A stretch of DNA of 64,000 nucleotides. It comes from Stagonosporopsis chrysanthemi. Its lineage: Eukaryota; Ascomycota; Dothideomycetes; Pleosporales; Didymellaceae. This document shows, piece after piece, positions 1-11,215 of the stretch. The position numbers and the translations under genes are program-made. Numbering within the stretch: the first letter of the stretch is position 1; every line of letters begins with the position of its first letter. Location of the stretch: assembly GCA_022560025.1 (NCBI GenBank), contig JAFISE010000150.1:1-64000 (forward strand). Reading direction: 5' to 3'. The notes below the pieces were generated by a model. The model searched no databases. It saw nothing but the letters and a program-made list of their open reading frames with translations, and was not told the DNA's origin.

Positions 1-242
1 AAATTTTTTTAACCTAATAATTACTTAATATAATAATTTGCTATAATAATAATTTCTTATAATTCTAATATCTAGTAGAGATATTTTCTTAAAAAATAAT
101 AGATTTAGAATCTTATAAATCTTTTCTATATATAGTTAGAGTTAGCAAAGCTAATTTTTAGTATTTTTTAGCAACTTTAACCTAACCTCTACTCTAAGTA
201 GAGACAACCTAACTTTTACCTACTTAGTATTAACTTAGCACA

Positions 243-295
243 GGTAGAGGTTAAGTAAAGGTTAAGTACTGTTACGTGCTACTCTAACCTCTACC
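243..295. repeat. Short perfect inverted repeat in the AT-rich region
   Basis: An 11-base arm (GGTAGAGGTTA, 243-253) is exactly complementary to TAACCTCTACC at 285-295, with 31 bases between. Related CTAACCTCTAC motifs recur at about 182-192. It may be the end of a small inverted-repeat element or only a relic; no second end was identified. Confidence 0.4.
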
Positions 296-304
296 TAACT
301 CCTA

Positions 305-606
305 CCTATTTGCTAGCCTACTTTCTACTACGCTTAGTAAGCAGATTATTAGCTATATCTTACACTATAGCCTTTATAGCAAGTATTCTTCTTGTATTAA
401 GCTTAAGTATACGTTGTACAAGGGCCTCTTTCTTTAGCTTGCTTAGCTTCTTTAAATTAGGCTTATAATTGCGTTAAGAAAGAGCTTCTTAGTATTAGTC
501 TCTAAGAGTGCTTTAAAGCACATTAAAGGCTGTAGTAACACGTTTTTTGCTCTTGTTATAATCTTTAATTATAGCTTAGATAGCAAGCTGTAAAGTCTCT
601 TTAGTA
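305..606 (-). pseudogene. N-terminal fragment of a pogo/Fot1-type transposase, RIP-degraded
   Basis: Read on the minus strand from about 606 down to 305, one frame gives a helix-turn-helix region typical of pogo/Tigger/Fot1 transposases: LQLAI, then STLRD, then KKLSKLKKEALVQRILKLN, then DIANNLLTKR. About six in-frame stops occur where the family has Gln, Arg or Trp, as expected of C-to-T changes. The DDE catalytic half does not follow; the reading ends near 305 in unrelated repeats. It is a truncated copy, separate from the more complete relic on the right of the LTR element. Family assignment rests on motif recognition only. Confidence 0.6.
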
Positions 607-788
607 TAGGTTAATTATATGTTATTTTAAGGTAGTATTATAGTATAAAGTAGTTATTAGGCTATTATAGTTAAGATAGACAGCTTGCTTGTAAACTATA
701 TTACTTGTCTAAGATTAGATAAGATAAGATTAGGTATACTAATCTAGAAAGAAAAGAAGCTTTAAAGTAAGAAATAAAAAGAAAGAGA

Positions 789-793
789 AAGTA
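789..793 (+). repeat. 5-bp target-site duplication, left copy (AAGTA)
   Basis: The five bases before the left LTR are AAGTA. The five after the right LTR are GAGTA. They differ by one G/A transition, which fits RIP after insertion. Five bases is the usual duplication length for Ty3/gypsy integrases. Confidence 0.75.
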
Positions 794-1071
794 TATAAGA
801 ATAAGCTTAGTTCTTTAAGCCTACCTTATATTACCTAACAACTACCTAACTTAGATCTGTCTTCTAACTGCTTCTTAGTATAGTCTTCTCTAAGCTTCTA
901 GGTATAAGAAAGAAAGCCTCTATAGAGTTTAGATAGATAGTTTTAAAGTATTCTTTTGTATAAGACCTATAGGAATAGAGATCTAGTCTTATAGTTTATC
1001 TTAGTACTCCTATATACTTTGTAGCAGATACCTATACAATTTAGACCTTTCTAGTATTCTGTGTTGTTATA
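794..1071 (+). repeat. Left long terminal repeat (278 bp)
   Basis: The block matches 7752-8029 base for base except for about 19 positions, all C/T or G/A transitions by my count. It begins TATAAG (TGTAAG before RIP is likely) and ends TTATA, where the right copy keeps TTACA. That fits the TG...CA ends of LTRs. Confidence 0.9.
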
Positions 1072-1499
1072 TTATACTTTAAAACTTGTCTTAGCTAGTA
1101 ACAGCTTTATAATAATATTACTATAGTTTATTTAGTTATTTACACAAGCACAGCTAGAGTATTATACTTAAACTAAATAGGTCTTTAAATTATTTATATA
1201 ACAGTTAAGATACTAAAGATCTCTTAATAACTAAAGCTTATAGGTTTAGAACTTCTTATAACTTACTACTCTAAGATTAACTTTAGAAAAGCTGTGTTAG
1301 ATTATACTAAGATAGATACTTAGAGACTATTAATAACTTACTTAATTTAGATACAACTTTAATATTAGGCACTACTACAGGACCTACTACTTAGTCTTAG
1401 AACTAATTAAGGGCTAGACGCCTCTAAGGCCCTGTATTAGCACAACTGTCCCCTGCTTACAACAAATCTAATTTAGAGCTATCTTACTATAATCTCTTA

Positions 1500-4400
1500 A
1501 AAGAGATAGCTTACCTGTAGTAGGAACTTGCTTAGTTACGTGCTAGTCTTGCTCTAGCAGATTGCTCTCTACTTATAATAGAAACACTACTAATAAGTAT
1601 ACTGTATTAATCTACTATAAGGCAGCTATTAGAAGCTAGCTTAGTACTTACAGTATGCGAGAAGCTCTTTAAAAGAACTCTTAATATTAGAGTTCTTATA
1701 AATAGAAGTAACTCTACTTTTTAGTAATAGTATACTTTTATTTAAAACTAACTTAATATTAATATAGACTACTATTAGAGTGTATATATATATATAGCTC
1801 TTGTCTAGGGTAATATATCTAGATTAGCTAAAGAATACTTAGAACCTTAGTACCTCTCTAATAACAAGACAGATTGCTTTTATACTGTAGAAGAGATAAT
1901 TATACTTCTTAAGACATACTTTGTTACTAAGAACAAGCAGGTAGAAAGCTAAGCAGCCTTTAATTAACTCTAAATAGAGAAATTAGAAGCTTTTTCTACT
2001 TTTAAGAGCTGCTTTCTTAGTATAGCTATTAAAAGAAAAGTACTCTAATTAGAATAGTTTTACTATATATAGACTAAGATCTCTCTAAGTATTTAAGTAC
2101 CTAATCTAGGCTTTAAGTAGTAATAGTATAATTCCTTCTCTTAAATAGTAGAACACTTAACTACTTACAATATAGAAAGAAGAAATAACTTTACTATGCT
2201 GCTACTTTTAGTTTTATAACTCTTAAGATTAACAAGAATACCTTAGTTAGATATAAAATAGAGCTCTGTTACAACAGGTTAACAAGATTACTTCTTTCTT
2301 AGCTAATCTACTTACTTTACCTAGAGTACCTTTACACTCTGCTAACCTTTTAATATACTTATACCTATAAAGAATATAACTCTAAGAGCTTGCTATAACT
2401 ATAAGAAGCTAGGACACTTTACTAAGGATTGCACAGTACTCTGTGTGCGCAAAATTAAGGTAGAATAAAAAGACTTTGTTAATACTAAAGAAGACTTTAA
2501 TAAGACTAATACAATCTCTATAAGAAATAGTCCTGCCTAGAAGAATTACTTTACTTAAGCTTAAACTAATATAATCTATCTAATCTCTTACTATTTTATT
2601 TGTTTAGTAGACTTTATTTCTATACTTCTACTATTCTTTGCAACTAAGAGCTTAGTGTTTAACTCTGCTTCTTAGTTAATACTAGTGCTTAAGGATTTTT
2701 GTTTTTAAATTCTAATATTACTTATTCTATTTCTACTTCTTTCTATAAACTTATCTAAAAGCTACTCTTCTTAGTCTAGGTTAAAGAGTTCTAGGATTGA
2801 ATTACCTCCTTTATAACTTAGTATATACAGTTATACCTTATAGTTAATAGCTAGAAGGTATATAACTGCTCTTTTATTATTATAGACCTTAGATTATAAG
2901 ACTGTATTATTAGAATTAAGTAGTTAAAGTATTTTAAGCTATAACTTAATACAGATAAGTCTTAGTTAATATAGCTTGTTAAATACCTTTAATTATATAA
3001 TTCTGCACTGCTCTTATTAATAACTTTGTAACAACTTCTTAGAGAAGGCAAAGCCTAATAGGACATAAAGTAATAAGATGCTCTATAAAAACAAAAAGAG
3101 TATTAGCAATAATATAGCTTTAGTATAACTGTTTAATATATAAAAAGTATATTAAGGTTACTTAAGTTTTGTTTACAACCTCTAGTGCTACTTAACAAAG
3201 TAGTAAACACCTCTGTAACTAGTCTAACTAAGGTTGCTACTATTACTATACTCTTAGCTAATACTTTTTACTTCTTAATAAAGAAACTACAAAATAAGTT
3301 CTTTACAACTAATCTATATAAAATTACTTATATTATAGAAGAGAAGTGCAACTAAGATAACTTTAAAAATACTTAACTAATCTAGAAATACTTGCTAGCT
3401 TAGTACTCTTAGTATACTAATATATTTAGTAAAACAGAAGCTAAAAGCCTTTTAGATTACTGCTCTTACAACTATAAGATTGTTCTAAAAGAACCTTTGC
3501 CTAACTACTATTCTTTCTTATACAAACAGAACCTTAAAGAACTTAAAGCAACTAAGAAGTTTATACAAGATTAACTCTAATATAGTTAGATTAAATACAG
3601 CTAAAGTCTATTTATATTACTAGTACTATATATATAAAAGCTAAATAGAAGCCTATATATCTGTATAGACTATTATAAATTAAATAATTTAACTTACAAG
3701 AACTTCTATTTAATACTCTGTATAGATAAGCTACTTGCCTAACTATTAAAGGTAAAGATATTTACTAAGTTTAATATTTAATTAGCTTTTAACTAAATCT
3801 ATATAGATTCTGCCTTAGAAGAGTATACTACGTTCTAGACGTGTTACAGTATATATAAGTACAAGGTCTTACTATTTAGTTTATATAATAGCTCTGCTAC
3901 GTACTAATAGTATATAAACAATATTCTAATTAACTACTTAGATAACTTCTATATTACTTACTTAGACAATATCTTTATCTACTCTAAAGACGCTTAGACT
4001 TACTAGACACATATTAAAAAAGTTCTAGAACGTCTTTACTCTACAGGCCTACAGGTTAATATTAAGAAAAGTAAATTCTATATAACTTATACTTAGTACC
4101 TTAGGTATATCTTTATAAACAAAGGTATTAAAGTAGATCCTAAGAAGGTACAGGTTTTAGCAGACTAAAAGCTACTTACAACTATAATAAGTGTAAAATT
4201 ATTCCTAGGCTTTACTAGTTTCTATTAACAATTTGTACCTAAGTTTTTTTAAGTAGTAAAACTTTTAATTATATTATCAAGTCTGTTAAATGCCTTTAAA
4301 TAGACTCTAGACTGCTAGGTTAGCTTTAAGAAGCTTAAACAGAGCCTATTAGCTATCTTAACTCTGTGCTACTTTAACCTAGACCTTAAAACAAAGCTTA

Positions 4401-6352
4401 AGACTAATATATTAGATAGAGTAGTAGCTAGCGTTATGTCTTAGAAACACGCAGATAACTGCTAGTACCTTATAGCATTCTATAGCTGTTCTCTATTAGG
4501 TTTAGAGCTTAACTAAGAGATTTATAATAAAGAGCTCTTTGCTATCTTCTAAGCCTTTAATAAGTAAAGAGCTAAGCTAATATCTATACTAAATTAAATC
4601 TATGTCTACTCTAACTACTATTTTCTAGAATATTTTATAACTACTAAAGTCTTAAATGCTTAACAAGCTAGGTAGGCAAAGGCACTTGCTCTGTTTAACT
4701 TCTAAATTAAGTACACTCTAGAGAAGAACAATAAAAGAGCAGACATTCTTAGCTAAAGAGAGTAAGACCTAGCTAACCTTAAGTTAGCTTAAGAAGATAA
4801 CTACTCCTAAGTAATACTAGAACTCTATTAGCTTTACAGCTATATTAACTCTAACTTTACCTAAGTCTACTTTTTATATTTCTTAGTCTCTGCTATTTGC
4901 ATGTTGCAACCTAAGATGTAGTTAGACTTATTAAAGCTAATTAAAGCTATGCTAAGACACAATTACTAAGCCTTAAAAAAAGAGTATAAATTACTAGCTC
5001 TTAGCTATTAGATCTATAATAGTCTACTTCTATACTAAGATTGTCTATGCATAGTTCTAGACTTAGTGCTGTGCACTTGCTTTATCTAAGAAGCTTACAA
5101 CTAAGTATCTACTACTTACTTAAGTACAAAGAAAACCTACTAGCTACTATCTTAATAGTATTACTAGTAAGGTATAGGCACTAGCTGTAAACAATATATA
5201 CAAAACTATATCTCCTATTACTGCAGGTATTTAAAGCAGATCTAACTCTATAAGTACTTCTACTTGCTATCTATCTTTAATTAACTTATACAGCACCTAT
5301 ATATAGATTTTAAAGATTTTCTAAAGGACAAAGCTAGATATAATTAGATACTTGTTATTATTAACTGCTTAATAAAACAAGTAATTACTATCTTATACTA
5401 TAAGATAACAACTATATAAAAAATAGCTTCTTTATTTTTCTAATAAGTCTATTATTTTAGTTATACTCTTAAATTAATAGTATCTAATTATAGACCTTAG
5501 TTTGTGTCTTGTTTCTAGTCTAAGTTCTGTTAGATTATTAGTGTTAAAGTCAAGCTTTCTACTACTTACTATAAAGAAACTAATAGCTAAACAGAGATTA
5601 TAAACAAGTATATTAACTAGCAGCTACAACTATTTGTAATATACTATTAAGATAACTAGTCTAAATTACTACTACTTATTAACTGCACACAGCTTACTTT
5701 ACTTTATTCTAGTATTAGAATAACTCTCTATTAAGTATTGTTTAAAAGTAAACCTAGACAGAGCTAGTAGTAGAATAGACTTAATATAGATACAACCTCT
5801 TGTAACAACCTAAACTACTAAGATGCACTTGCTCTAGTAACCTATATGCACTAAGCTTAGAAAGTAGCTAAAGAGAATATAGAAAAGGCGCAGCTGCAAA
5901 TAAAAGCTACTAAGAACAAGCACTGTAGTCTAGTTAACTAGGCAGTAGGTAATAAAGTATACTTGTTAACTAAGAACTTAGCTATTAAGCGTCTTAGCTA
6001 AAAGCTATCTAACCTATAAGAAGGTCTGTTTAAAGTTCTTAAGCAAGTTAGTTATTTATAGTATTTAAAACTTCTTTCTAGTTTACAAATTTATAACGTT
6101 TTTACCCTAGATATACTCTGCAAAGACCTAGCAGACTTTCTGCCTAGACAGGAAGCTCTAAAACCCTTAGGTATCCTAATTTAAAGAGTTAAAGAATAGA
6201 AAGTATAAGAGATACTTATAAGTAAGCTAGTTTAATAATGCTTAAAGTACTGTGTAAGTTAGCTAAGATACAACTTTAACTCTACTTAGTACCTAGCAGA
6301 AAACTTTAAGAACACTCTTTACAAGCTAAGAGCGTTTTATAATAGGTATCTA
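1500..6352 (+). pseudogene. Degraded gag-pol of the chromovirus
   Basis: Gag is visible from about 1700. A CCHC zinc knuckle at 2391-2432 reads CYNYKKLGHFTKDC, the second Cys changed to Tyr by one G-to-A. The protease DTGA motif has become NTSA at 2678-2689. Reverse transcriptase ends in YLDNIFIYSKD (3959-3991), the catalytic YLDD having lost its last Asp. The following FLGFTSFY*QFVPKF (from 4202) is the usual post-RT motif. RNase H (about 4601-4762) shows YVYSNY (YTDH in active relatives), FLEYF and NKRADILS. Part of the integrase zinc domain is near 5183-5227. A chromodomain closes pol. Stops fall mainly at former Gln, Arg and Trp codons. The gag start and domain limits are approximate. Confidence 0.85.
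6185..6352 (+). other. Chromodomain relic at the C-terminus of pol
   Basis: The frame from 6185 contains EILISKLV, CLKYCVS*LRYN and YLAENFKN followed by LRAFYNRYL. This is the chromodomain signature: an EIL...KYRVKWLGY-like core, a Pro-rich WxP-type segment, then a terminal helix. Such domains guide integration to heterochromatin in chromoviruses. Five stops interrupt it, so here it is a fossil, but it fixes the clade of the element. Confidence 0.75.
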
Positions 6353-6535
6353 CAATTACTAAGTCTTCTAATACAGTTACTAAATTAGATTAAATTCTAA
6401 GAAGAGAATAGCTAGTAATAGTTTAAGTAAGCACGTTATAAATTTAAAAGACAAAGAAGACTTAGACTACTCTAAACCTCTACTAACCTAGCTAAGTAAT
6501 AAAGAAAAACGTCTACTCTACTGTATATATAGTAA

Positions 6536-7042
6536 TTAAGCTAGAGCCTTACTAACGTTGCTTATCTCTTCTTCTGCGTTTACTAGAAGAGTATTTAAAT
6601 TAGCTAATGCCTTTTTAAGTACTAACTTCTTTAAGCTCTTGCCCTTAGTACTTTGTTGTAAAGCCTTAACTACTAGAGCCTGTAGAGATACTACTGCCTG
6701 CCTAAGCTCTGCTACTTTATCTTGCAGAGACTTTACCTGTGCAGTAAGCGCTCTTATTACCTCTACTAAGGCCTAATTAGTAACAGGCTAGACGTAGTAC
6801 TAATAAAGTAATATGTTAGCAGCTAACACTTTTTTAAGCTGCACAGTTGCTACCTGTACTATACTTAATAAGGTATAAGCTAACTAATAGAAGTTATTCT
6901 AAGCAGTCTTACAGACAGCCTGTATAGCTACTACTTCTAGCTCTTTTAACTTTTTACTTTCTTCTACTATAGCTTTTTTCTATATAACAAGGTTGCTCTA
7001 AAAAGTGTTGTACTTAGGTCTAATATAAATTAGCACTTATTT
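6536..7042 (-). pseudogene. Antisense reading frame between pol and the 3' LTR (coiled-coil-like)
   Basis: Read on the minus strand, one frame stays protein-like for about 165 codons with few stops: VLIYIRPKYNTF, VEESKKLKELEVVAIQAV, LLSIVQVATVQLKKVLAAN, then ALTAQVKSLQDKVAELRQAV, SLQALVVKAL, and a stop at 6536-6538. The last 70 codons have no stop at all, remarkable in RIP-treated DNA. Leucines and charged residues are spaced as in a coiled coil. It lies outside gag-pol and opposite to it. I recognise no family. It may be an accessory antisense gene of the element, or captured host sequence. The upstream limit is not clear. Confidence 0.4.
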
Positions 7043-7737
7043 AAAGGTTAGCCTAAGAACTAATAGAAAGAAAGTAGTAGTAATTAAACTAGACAATACT
7101 TCTTATTTTAAAGTGTATAATAAGTATACTTTAATAATAACACCTTATTAAAGGTATATACTACTGCGTTTCTCTGTATAAAGGCCTAAATTAAACAAAG
7201 GTAGATAACCTAATAGGCTACTATAAGAGTGCTAAGAGAGACAGGTATTAGCATAGTAACTAAAAAACAAGCCTAGTAATAGTTAGCAGCAATTAAATAA
7301 AGTTGTTTAAAGTACTTATAGTAAGAATTAGTGTCTGTTAGAGAATAGAAATAGGCAGAGTACGTATTATTTACTTAAGAAGTACACTGTAAGCAATTTA
7401 ACCTAATTAAGAAGTAAATTAAATATATTTTTACAGTTACTACAACTTTAGTAAAAGCAACTTTGTTGTAGTACAAGCTCTTACATTAGCTATAAGCCTA
7501 ATAACAATCTAATTTACTTAGTTATTATTACTAGAAAGCGTGCCTAGAATAGATAAGCGCAGAGTAACTAACATAGGTTGTATAGTAAAATCTAAATAGA
7601 GGTTAACAACAGTAAAAGAAGACTAGAGTCTTAAGACAGATAAGAGTTAGATATATTTTACGCTCTTTTAAAGCTTAAACCTTTATAGTATAAGAATTTT
7701 CCTTATAATTTTGCAGAATTAGAGACAATCTGCTTAC

Positions 7738-7751
7738 AAGAAGAGAGGTAA
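7738..7751 (+). other. Polypurine tract before the right LTR
   Basis: AAGAAGAGAGGTAA directly precedes the right LTR. All bases are purines except one T. This is the position and composition of the plus-strand primer of LTR retrotransposons. Confidence 0.7.
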
Positions 7752-8029
7752 TATAAGAATAAGCTTAGTTCTTTAAGCCTACCTTATATTACCTAACAAC
7801 TACTTAACTTAGATCTGTCTTCTAACTGCTCCTTAGTACAGTCTTCTCTAAGCTTCTAGGTATAAGAAAGAAAGCCTCTATAGAGTTTAGATAGATAGTT
7901 TTAAAGTATCCTTTTGTACAAGACCTATAGAAATAGAGATCTAGTTCTATAGTTTATCTTAGTACTTTTATATACTTTATAGCAGATACCTATATAATTT
8001 AGACTCTTTTAGCATCTTGTGTTGTTACA
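7752..8029 (+). repeat. Right long terminal repeat (278 bp)
   Basis: This is the direct copy of 794-1071 at a constant offset of 6958 with no indel. It ends in TTACA and is followed by the duplicated target GAGTA. Confidence 0.9.
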
Positions 8030-8034
8030 GAGTA
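8030..8034 (+). repeat. 5-bp target-site duplication, right copy (GAGTA)
   Basis: GAGTA pairs with AAGTA at 789-793, differing by one transition. See the left copy. Confidence 0.75.
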
Positions 8035-8599
8035 AAGCTTATTGCTACTATAGTAGTATAGCTGTACTCTGCTACTTGCTTACTACTATATAACTACTAT
8101 ATAGCTTATACCTTTGCTATAGACTAACTACTTACTTAAGCTATACTCTATAGTAGGTTATAGTTATAGTACAGCCTATTAAAAACACTGCTATAGCTAC
8201 AGTACAACTTAATAACAAGCTTTAAAGTATATAAGCTATACTTATAAGTATATTATTACTTTTATATAGTATAATAGTTTAACTTTTAATTACTATATCT
8301 ATGTATATAATACTTAGATTTGCGTAATACCTACTCTAAGCTTTAAAGCTTATTATAAAATAAGGCTATAAAGCTATATATAATAGCTATTATTATTATA
8401 TAATTTATTAGTCTATTCTATAGACTTATATAATAAAGTTCTTTTATATAAACTATTTATATAAAGTAGCTGTATAGCTGCTATAAGTAGTATAAGTATA
8501 TATAGGTAAAAAAAGTATTACAGGCTTTAAGTAACTATATATACTTATACTATAATATATAGGCTTTTTTTTTACTATAAAAGCTTTTAAAGCTGTTTT
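8035..8599. other. AT-rich repeat relic without a recognisable gene
   Basis: This stretch is made of short TATA/GCTATAG-rich motifs. It probably belongs to the 3' part of the pogo-type element read from the right. I see no gene. Confidence 0.5.
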
Positions 8600-10345
8600 A
8601 TTACTTTTTTAAGACAATTATATAGCTTTCTAGGTATTATAAGCTTACTTCTAATATTTTTTTTAGCCTTGTATTTAGCTACTTCTTCTGCCTTCTTAGC
8701 TTTAATATAGTCTTTTTCTTTCTTCTCTCTTACTTACTACTTATACTTCTTTTAAGCTACTTACTCTTTATATAGCTTATTAGTATGCTTAAGTTTAGCT
8801 ATCTCTGCTTTTCTAGCTTCTTTTGCCTTAGCTTTTTATTATTTTGCTTGCTTATACTAGCGTGCTTTATTAATTCTATAAAGAGAGTAAAATACTACTC
8901 TACTATAATACTCTTTAGGTTCTTAGAAGTTAAGAAGTTTACTCTTCTTCTTATACTTCTTCTAAGTCTTAAGAACTTCTTTTAGGCCTGCTATCTTATA
9001 GTAGAGTAGCTAGTTTTAGACTAAGATATAGTAAAGAGAGCAGCTAATCTTTCTTAGCTCCTTACTACTTTTATTCTTAGCTACTTTGCGCAGTAGAATC
9101 TCTATTTTAAGCTAATCTTTGCTAGAATAAGTTAAAAAAAAGCTGCTACTAGTATTAAAAGCCTAAGAAAAAGGCTTAGTAAAGTAGTAAAGAATAATAT
9201 TAAGTTAAAGAGGCATTATACTTATTACCTTAAAAGACTTAAGTATTAACTCCTTAGTAAATATACTTATCTAGGCCTTCTAGAATAGGTAGAAGAAGTT
9301 ACTCTTTTTAATTACTAATAGTCTTTAGCTATTATAGAGGTATATTATAAGCTCTTTTAAATATATAGTTAAGAAAGGCTTAAATAATACTATATCTAAT
9401 AGCTATAGTATATAAGTTAAGTAAAGAAAAAAGATAGCTAAGAGTATCTTATTCTAATTATAGTAGTTAATAAAGTCTATTATTATATAAGATTTATAGC
9501 TATTAAAGATTAAGAGATGCTACTTTTTTTATACCTTAGTCTTAGTAAAGCAATTAAACACCTATTAAAGCTAAGCAAGGCTTATATTATTATTAGTCTA
9601 GCTAGTAAGTAAGAAAAAAATAAGTATATTATATATCTTTAGCTCTATCTCTTCTACTTAGCTTAATTATAGAGTACTATTAGCAGACTTATAAAAAAAA
9701 CCTAGTAGTAGTACTATCTTATTACTATATATACAAGCTAGCAGTATTACTTACACCTAATTACTATCTTAAAGTAATACCTTAACCTTTTTTTTTTATC
9801 TACTTACTAAATATATATTTAGTTCTAGTAATAATCTTAATTAAAAAGCTTTTTTTATCTATATTATATATATAGCAGCTATTAACCTTATATTTAGTAA
9901 TCTTGTGTTGTAGTAAGTTAAAGTAGAGCTTGTACTTTTAATATAAATTAGTATTATAATAATTAGTGTCTATACTTGTTAAGTATTAAGAGATAAGATA
10001 GATAGAGTAGTTATTAATAAACTAAGCAACTTAGCTCTTGCTTACATGTTTCTTAGCTATAGATAATGCAAAATTTTGTATTATCTCTCTTGTAAGAGGT
10101 ATATAACAAGTAGTAAGCTCTTCTATATACTTTATAAGCTCTGCTTCTTGTTGTAGAGTAAGCTTCTGCTAGTTAAGGTTCTTAATCTCTAGAGGTGCCT
10201 AAACACCCTTATGTCTCTGCGCTAGCGTTAAGCAATTAACAGTAAACTAATTAGCAATTGTTAAATATACAAGTTTCTCTCCTAGTTCTAGCGCTTTAAT
10301 TGCTGCAAGCGCGTTATCAATAGGTGCTATAGTTGTTGAGTTATG
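8600..10345 (-). pseudogene. Fot1/pogo-type DDE transposase, RIP-degraded and nearly full length
   Basis: Read downwards on the minus strand. About 10345-9985 gives the N-terminal DNA-binding half: ALAAIKALELGEKLVYLTIA, then QRHKGV, QKLTLQQEAELIKYIEEL, REIIQNFALSIAKK. The catalytic part follows. NIDKKSFF (Asp at 9857-9859) stands for the family's MDEKGF with the first catalytic Asp. LLIFNSYKSY (9487-9516) stands for LLILDGHxSH, the second catalytic Asp now Asn. A tail near 9395-9440 reads like the family's PPH...LQPLDV segment. A Lys-rich C-terminus follows at about 8.6-8.75 kb. Length (about 550 codons) and order fit Fot1/pogo (DDE_1) transposases. Many stops make it dead. The N-terminal 30 codons run into normal-GC DNA near 10.34 kb. 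Confidence 0.75.
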
Positions 10346-10377
10346 ACGCGTTGAAGATAGATGCTTGTTTTGGTGAT

Positions 10378-10407
10378 CGGGCGTCACGCGAATCCGGGCG
10401 TCACGCG
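10378..10407. repeat. Tandem CGGGCGTCACGCG pair at the transposon edge
   Basis: CGGGCGTCACGCG occurs at 10378-10390 and again at 10395-10407. It lies just outside the transposase N-terminus and just inside the end of the hydrolase pseudogene, where the terminal inverted repeat of a pogo element would be. The high CpG content shows this part escaped RIP. No partner end was found in the window. Confidence 0.45.
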
Positions 10408-10410
10408 CAC

Positions 10411-11215
10411 AGACACGGTATCTCATCATGTGTCTTCTCTGGCAATGGGACAGAGCGCTTGAGAAGCGCCCGCACCCACTTTGCACAATCGTTGACGGTG
10501 CTGAACACGCGTCTTGCGCCCTGGCCTTCGGGCTGTGCGTAAGAAGGGATGGCGAAATATGTCTCGCTCCCATTATCCCAGTGGTATCGCATCGCTAGGC
10601 GCCCCTGTGCGTTTCCGGCCTCAACGCTTGGGATGTCGTGGTAAGTGTTCGACATACCGAGAGGCTCCCAAATTCTTGTTCTCACGAAATCGACGTACGC
10701 TTCGCCTGTCACAGTCTCAATGAGATGCGTAGCAACTGTATACATGATTTTGCTGTACATAGACTTCGCGTTATCTGGGTGAGTGGCTTTCTGTCCGTGA
10801 AGCCAATTGTCGTGCCTGGTCACCAGTCCAGTGGCTCAGAATGTCCTCGATGGTGGCATTGGCTGTTAGATACGCATCTGAGAGAACGAAATCGTGGGAC
10901 AAGATTTGGGAGATTGGTGTTCGCCATTGTACATCTGGATACGATTCATCCGCGACGAGGAGCGCGACGCATGCTGCAGTAAAAGACTTGGCTGTACTTA
11001 CGCAATCGAAAAGGGTTTCTTCTGTACAGGCTTCCCCTTCGAGCTCAGCAAAACCAAAACTCTGATCAAATCAACGAGATTTCAAACTTGACAAGCGATA
11101 CTTGCCTTGGCATAGATATGGTCACCTTGTATGTCGCCACACCGAGTCCTGGCACGTGCCACTCATCGATGAGCTTCAGAACATCCTCATCGCATACAAA
11201 ACCTGCATGCGCCAT
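10411..11215 (-). pseudogene. Serine hydrolase of the beta-lactamase/EstB-like family, truncated and frameshifted
   Basis: The minus-strand reading starts at ATG 11215 (MAHAGFVCDEDVLKLI) and continues through FGFAELEGEA, the nucleophile motif STAKSFTAA (SxxK), EDILSH, then YSKIMYTVATHLIE (YxN-type tyrosine region) and WEPLGMSNTY. Family members cleave esters or beta-lactam-like bonds with the SxxK serine. The gene is broken: a frameshift near ATYK/GDHIY, another near SHWTG/TRHDN (two bases seem missing), an apparent loss of about 17 codons between SM and YSKIM, and loss of the C-terminus after HDEIP, where the pogo end begins. One intron donor appears as GCAAGT. Damage fits transposon insertion plus decay. 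Exact substrates cannot be inferred. Confidence 0.7.

Larger units (their letters stand above)
794..8029 (+). mobile_element. Ty3/gypsy LTR retrotransposon (chromovirus), complete in structure, inactivated by RIP
   Basis: The element is 7236 bases: LTR (794-1071), gag and pol relics, an antisense reading frame, a purine-rich tract (7738-7751), LTR (7752-8029), all flanked by a 5-bp duplication. The order protease, reverse transcriptase, RNase H, integrase, chromodomain is that of Ty3/gypsy chromoviruses. The sequence is very rich in TpA and poor in CpA, with dense TAA/TAG stops, so no protein can be made. The LTR pair has no indel between copies (constant offset of 6958) and differs only by transitions by my count, so the element inserted intact and was then mutated by RIP. 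It sits between two pogo-type relics, so it is probably a younger insertion into older transposon DNA. Confidence 0.9.

Noticed and set aside
1..300. Telomere-like CTAACC motifs at the left edge
   Set aside because: They are irregular (CTAACCTCTAC and variants), not TTAGGG arrays, and lie inside RIP-mutated transposon DNA.
6558..6776. A 72-codon plus-strand frame downstream of pol
   Set aside because: Its antisense is the coherent coiled-coil-like frame; the plus-strand reading has no protein-like pattern.
8785..8985. A 66-codon plus-strand frame with a hydrophobic Phe/Leu run
   Set aside because: It is the antisense of the Lys-rich C-terminal part of the dead pogo-type transposase; no independent gene is indicated.
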